A stretch of 6,746 nucleotides of DNA from Chloroflexota bacterium (GTDB lineage Bacteria > Chloroflexota > Anaerolineae > Thermoflexales > Thermoflexaceae): contig JAUQQB010000157.1 of NCBI GenBank assembly GCA_030550075.1, positions 1 through 6,746 of the forward strand, given 5' to 3'. This document shows, one piece after another, positions 5,759 through 6,746 of the stretch. Every line of letters begins with the position of its first letter. Position 1 is the first letter of the stretch. The notes under the pieces are model-generated. The model saw nothing but the letters and a program-made list of their open reading frames with translations, was not told the origin of the DNA and made no database searches. The position numbers and the translations under genes are program-made.

Positions 5759-5774
5759 TGAGAATTCCATGGAT

Positions 5775-5780
5775 GGAGGG
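5775..5780 (+). promoter_or_regulatory. Ribosome binding site fixing the ureohydrolase start
   Basis: GGAGGG lies four to five bases before the ATG at 5785. A second in-frame ATG at 5773 would add four residues (MEGG) but overlaps this site and has no Shine-Dalgarno of its own. The downstream ATG is therefore preferred. Confidence 0.7.
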
Positions 5781-5784
5781 CGGG

Positions 5785-6746
5785 ATGGCGCATTACCAAC
5801 CACCGGATGCCCTGGAGTTCCCTCGCTTCGCGGGTATCCGCACGTTCATGCGATTGCCTCATGTCCAGAGCGCGGAGGGCGTGGATGTGGCGATCGTGGG
5901 GCTCCCCTTTGATACGGGAGCCACGTTCCGGGTGGGCGCCCGTTTCGGCCCCGAAGCCATTCGAAGCGCCTCCGTTCTCCTCCGCCCTTATCATCCCTTC
6001 CTCCGTGTGCATCTGTTTGAACATCTTTCCATTGTGGATTATGGCGATGCGCTGGTGGCCCCTGGTTTCGTCGAGGATTCCCTTCGACGGATCGCCGATT
6101 TTCTGTCTCAACTGACACTGGCGGGCGTGATCCCCATTGGCCTGGGCGGGGATCATTCCGTGCTCCTGGGGGAGCTGCGCGCGGTCGCTGCCGCCTATGG
6201 GCCGGTCGCCCTGATCCAATTTGATAGCCACCCTGATACATGGGATGCCTATTTCGGACATCGTTACACTCACGGCACGGTGGTCCGACGAGCGGTCGAG
6301 GAAGGATTGATCCTCCCGGAGCGCTCCATTCAGGTCGGGCTGAGAGGCCCGATTTATAGTCCAGAGGATTGGGAGGCCGCGCAGAGCCTGGGATTAGAAA
6401 TCCTTTCCGCGGCTGAAGTCCGGGCGATCGGCCTGGAGAGCGTCTCCCGCCGGATCCTCCAGCGCGTTGGCGACCATCCCGCTTTCCTCTCGTTCGACAT
6501 CGATTTCTTCGATCCGGCTTATGCTCCGGGAACCGGCACGCCGGAGGTGGGAGGGTTTACATCCTGGGAGGGGCTTTCCCTGCTTCGGGGACTGATGGGC
6601 CTTCCTCTGGTGGGGATGGATGTGGTGGAAGTGCTGCCCGCTTATGACCCGGCCGGGATCACGGCGCTGCTGGCTGCCAACGTGGTTTACGAAGGCTTGG
6701 CGCTTCTGGCGGCCCGCCGGCGGGATGGCCTGCCGCGTGTCGCGAT
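5785..6746 (+). CDS. speB: Agmatinase-family ureohydrolase, 3' end beyond the window
   Basis: The frame is open from 5785 to the edge, giving 320 residues, close to the usual full length of about 300-330. Little is therefore missing. Ureohydrolases use a two-manganese centre to hydrolyse a guanidino group to urea and an amine in the cytosol; agmatinase makes putrescine from agmatine. All six metal ligands are visible: GGDHS (His124), DSHPD (Asp147, His149, Asp151) and SFDIDFFDP (Asp238, Asp240). Family landmarks also include GLPFDTGATFRVGARFGP (39-56), YTHGTVVRRAVEEG (161-174), APGTGTPEVGG (247-257) and MDVVEVLPAYDPAGITALLAA (278-298, within the C-terminal half). The HGTVVRRA segment favours the agmatinase branch over arginase, but guanidinobutyrase, guanidinopropionase or another guanidino substrate remain possible. 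The symbol is thus provisional. No arginine decarboxylase or other polyamine gene lies in the window to support the substrate. Confidence 0.92.
   Translation, partial: MAHYQPPDALEFPRFAGIRTFMRLPHVQSAEGVDVAIVGLPFDTGATFRVGARFGPEAIRSASVLLRPYHPFLRVHLFEHLSIVDYGDALVAPGFVEDSLRRIADFLSQLTLAGVIPIGLGGDHSVLLGELRAVAAAYGPVALIQFDSHPDTWDAYFGHRYTHGTVVRRAVEEGLILPERSIQVGLRGPIYSPEDWEAAQSLGLEILSAAEVRAIGLESVSRRILQRVGDHPAFLSFDIDFFDPAYAPGTGTPEVGGFTSWEGLSLLRGLMGLPLVGMDVVEVLPAYDPAGITALLAANVVYEGLALLAARRRDGLPRVA

Noticed and set aside
5542..6273. A 243-codon minus-strand frame across the zinc-ribbon and ureohydrolase genes
   Set aside because: It is antisense to the CxxC region and to the ureohydrolase metal motifs and has no domain of its own.

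Overview
The window looks like GC-rich bacterial chromosome. It carries six protein-coding genes in two divergent blocks that face away from a 127-base intergenic region at 2720-2846. No RNA gene, CRISPR array, insertion sequence or phage gene was seen. The best guess for the host is a thermophilic member of Chloroflexota (Anaerolineae/Thermoflexus-like). This rests on family memory: the style of the glycosyltransferase C-terminal repeats, the two-helix double-zinc-ribbon protein and the archaeal-type phosphoglycerate mutase. No search was run.

Left block, minus strand, read from 2719 towards 1. A small one-helix membrane protein of unknown function (2315-2719) is followed after 36 bases by an archaeal-type cofactor-independent phosphoglycerate mutase, ApgM (1067-2278). 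After 89 bases comes an exported, probably lipid-anchored M28/glutaminyl-cyclase-like metalloenzyme (977 to the left edge). The 89-base gap holds an 11-bp hairpin and an 8-base tandem repeat. A perfect 10-bp hairpin at 1-23 lies where a terminator would be expected, yet the M28 frame reads through it without a stop.

Right block, plus strand. A GT-C type membrane glycosyltransferase of 745 residues carries two diverged C-terminal beta-rich repeats (2847-5084). It is followed by a two-helix membrane protein with four CxxC knuckles (5232-5705), then by an agmatinase-family ureohydrolase that runs off the right edge (5785-6746). A perfect TATAAT lies in the last codons of the glycosyltransferase, so the zinc-ribbon gene may have its own promoter. 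A hairpin separates it from the ureohydrolase.

The genes do not form an obvious single pathway: central glycolysis, an exported peptide-modifying or peptide-cleaving enzyme, envelope glycosylation, and guanidino-compound hydrolysis. I see no clear undescribed system. The points most worth checking are the apparent frame problem at the 3' end of the M28 gene, the switch-like leader of the ApgM operon, the tandem C-terminal modules of the glycosyltransferase, and the membrane-tethered double zinc ribbon. No gene-free stretch exceeds 300 bases.
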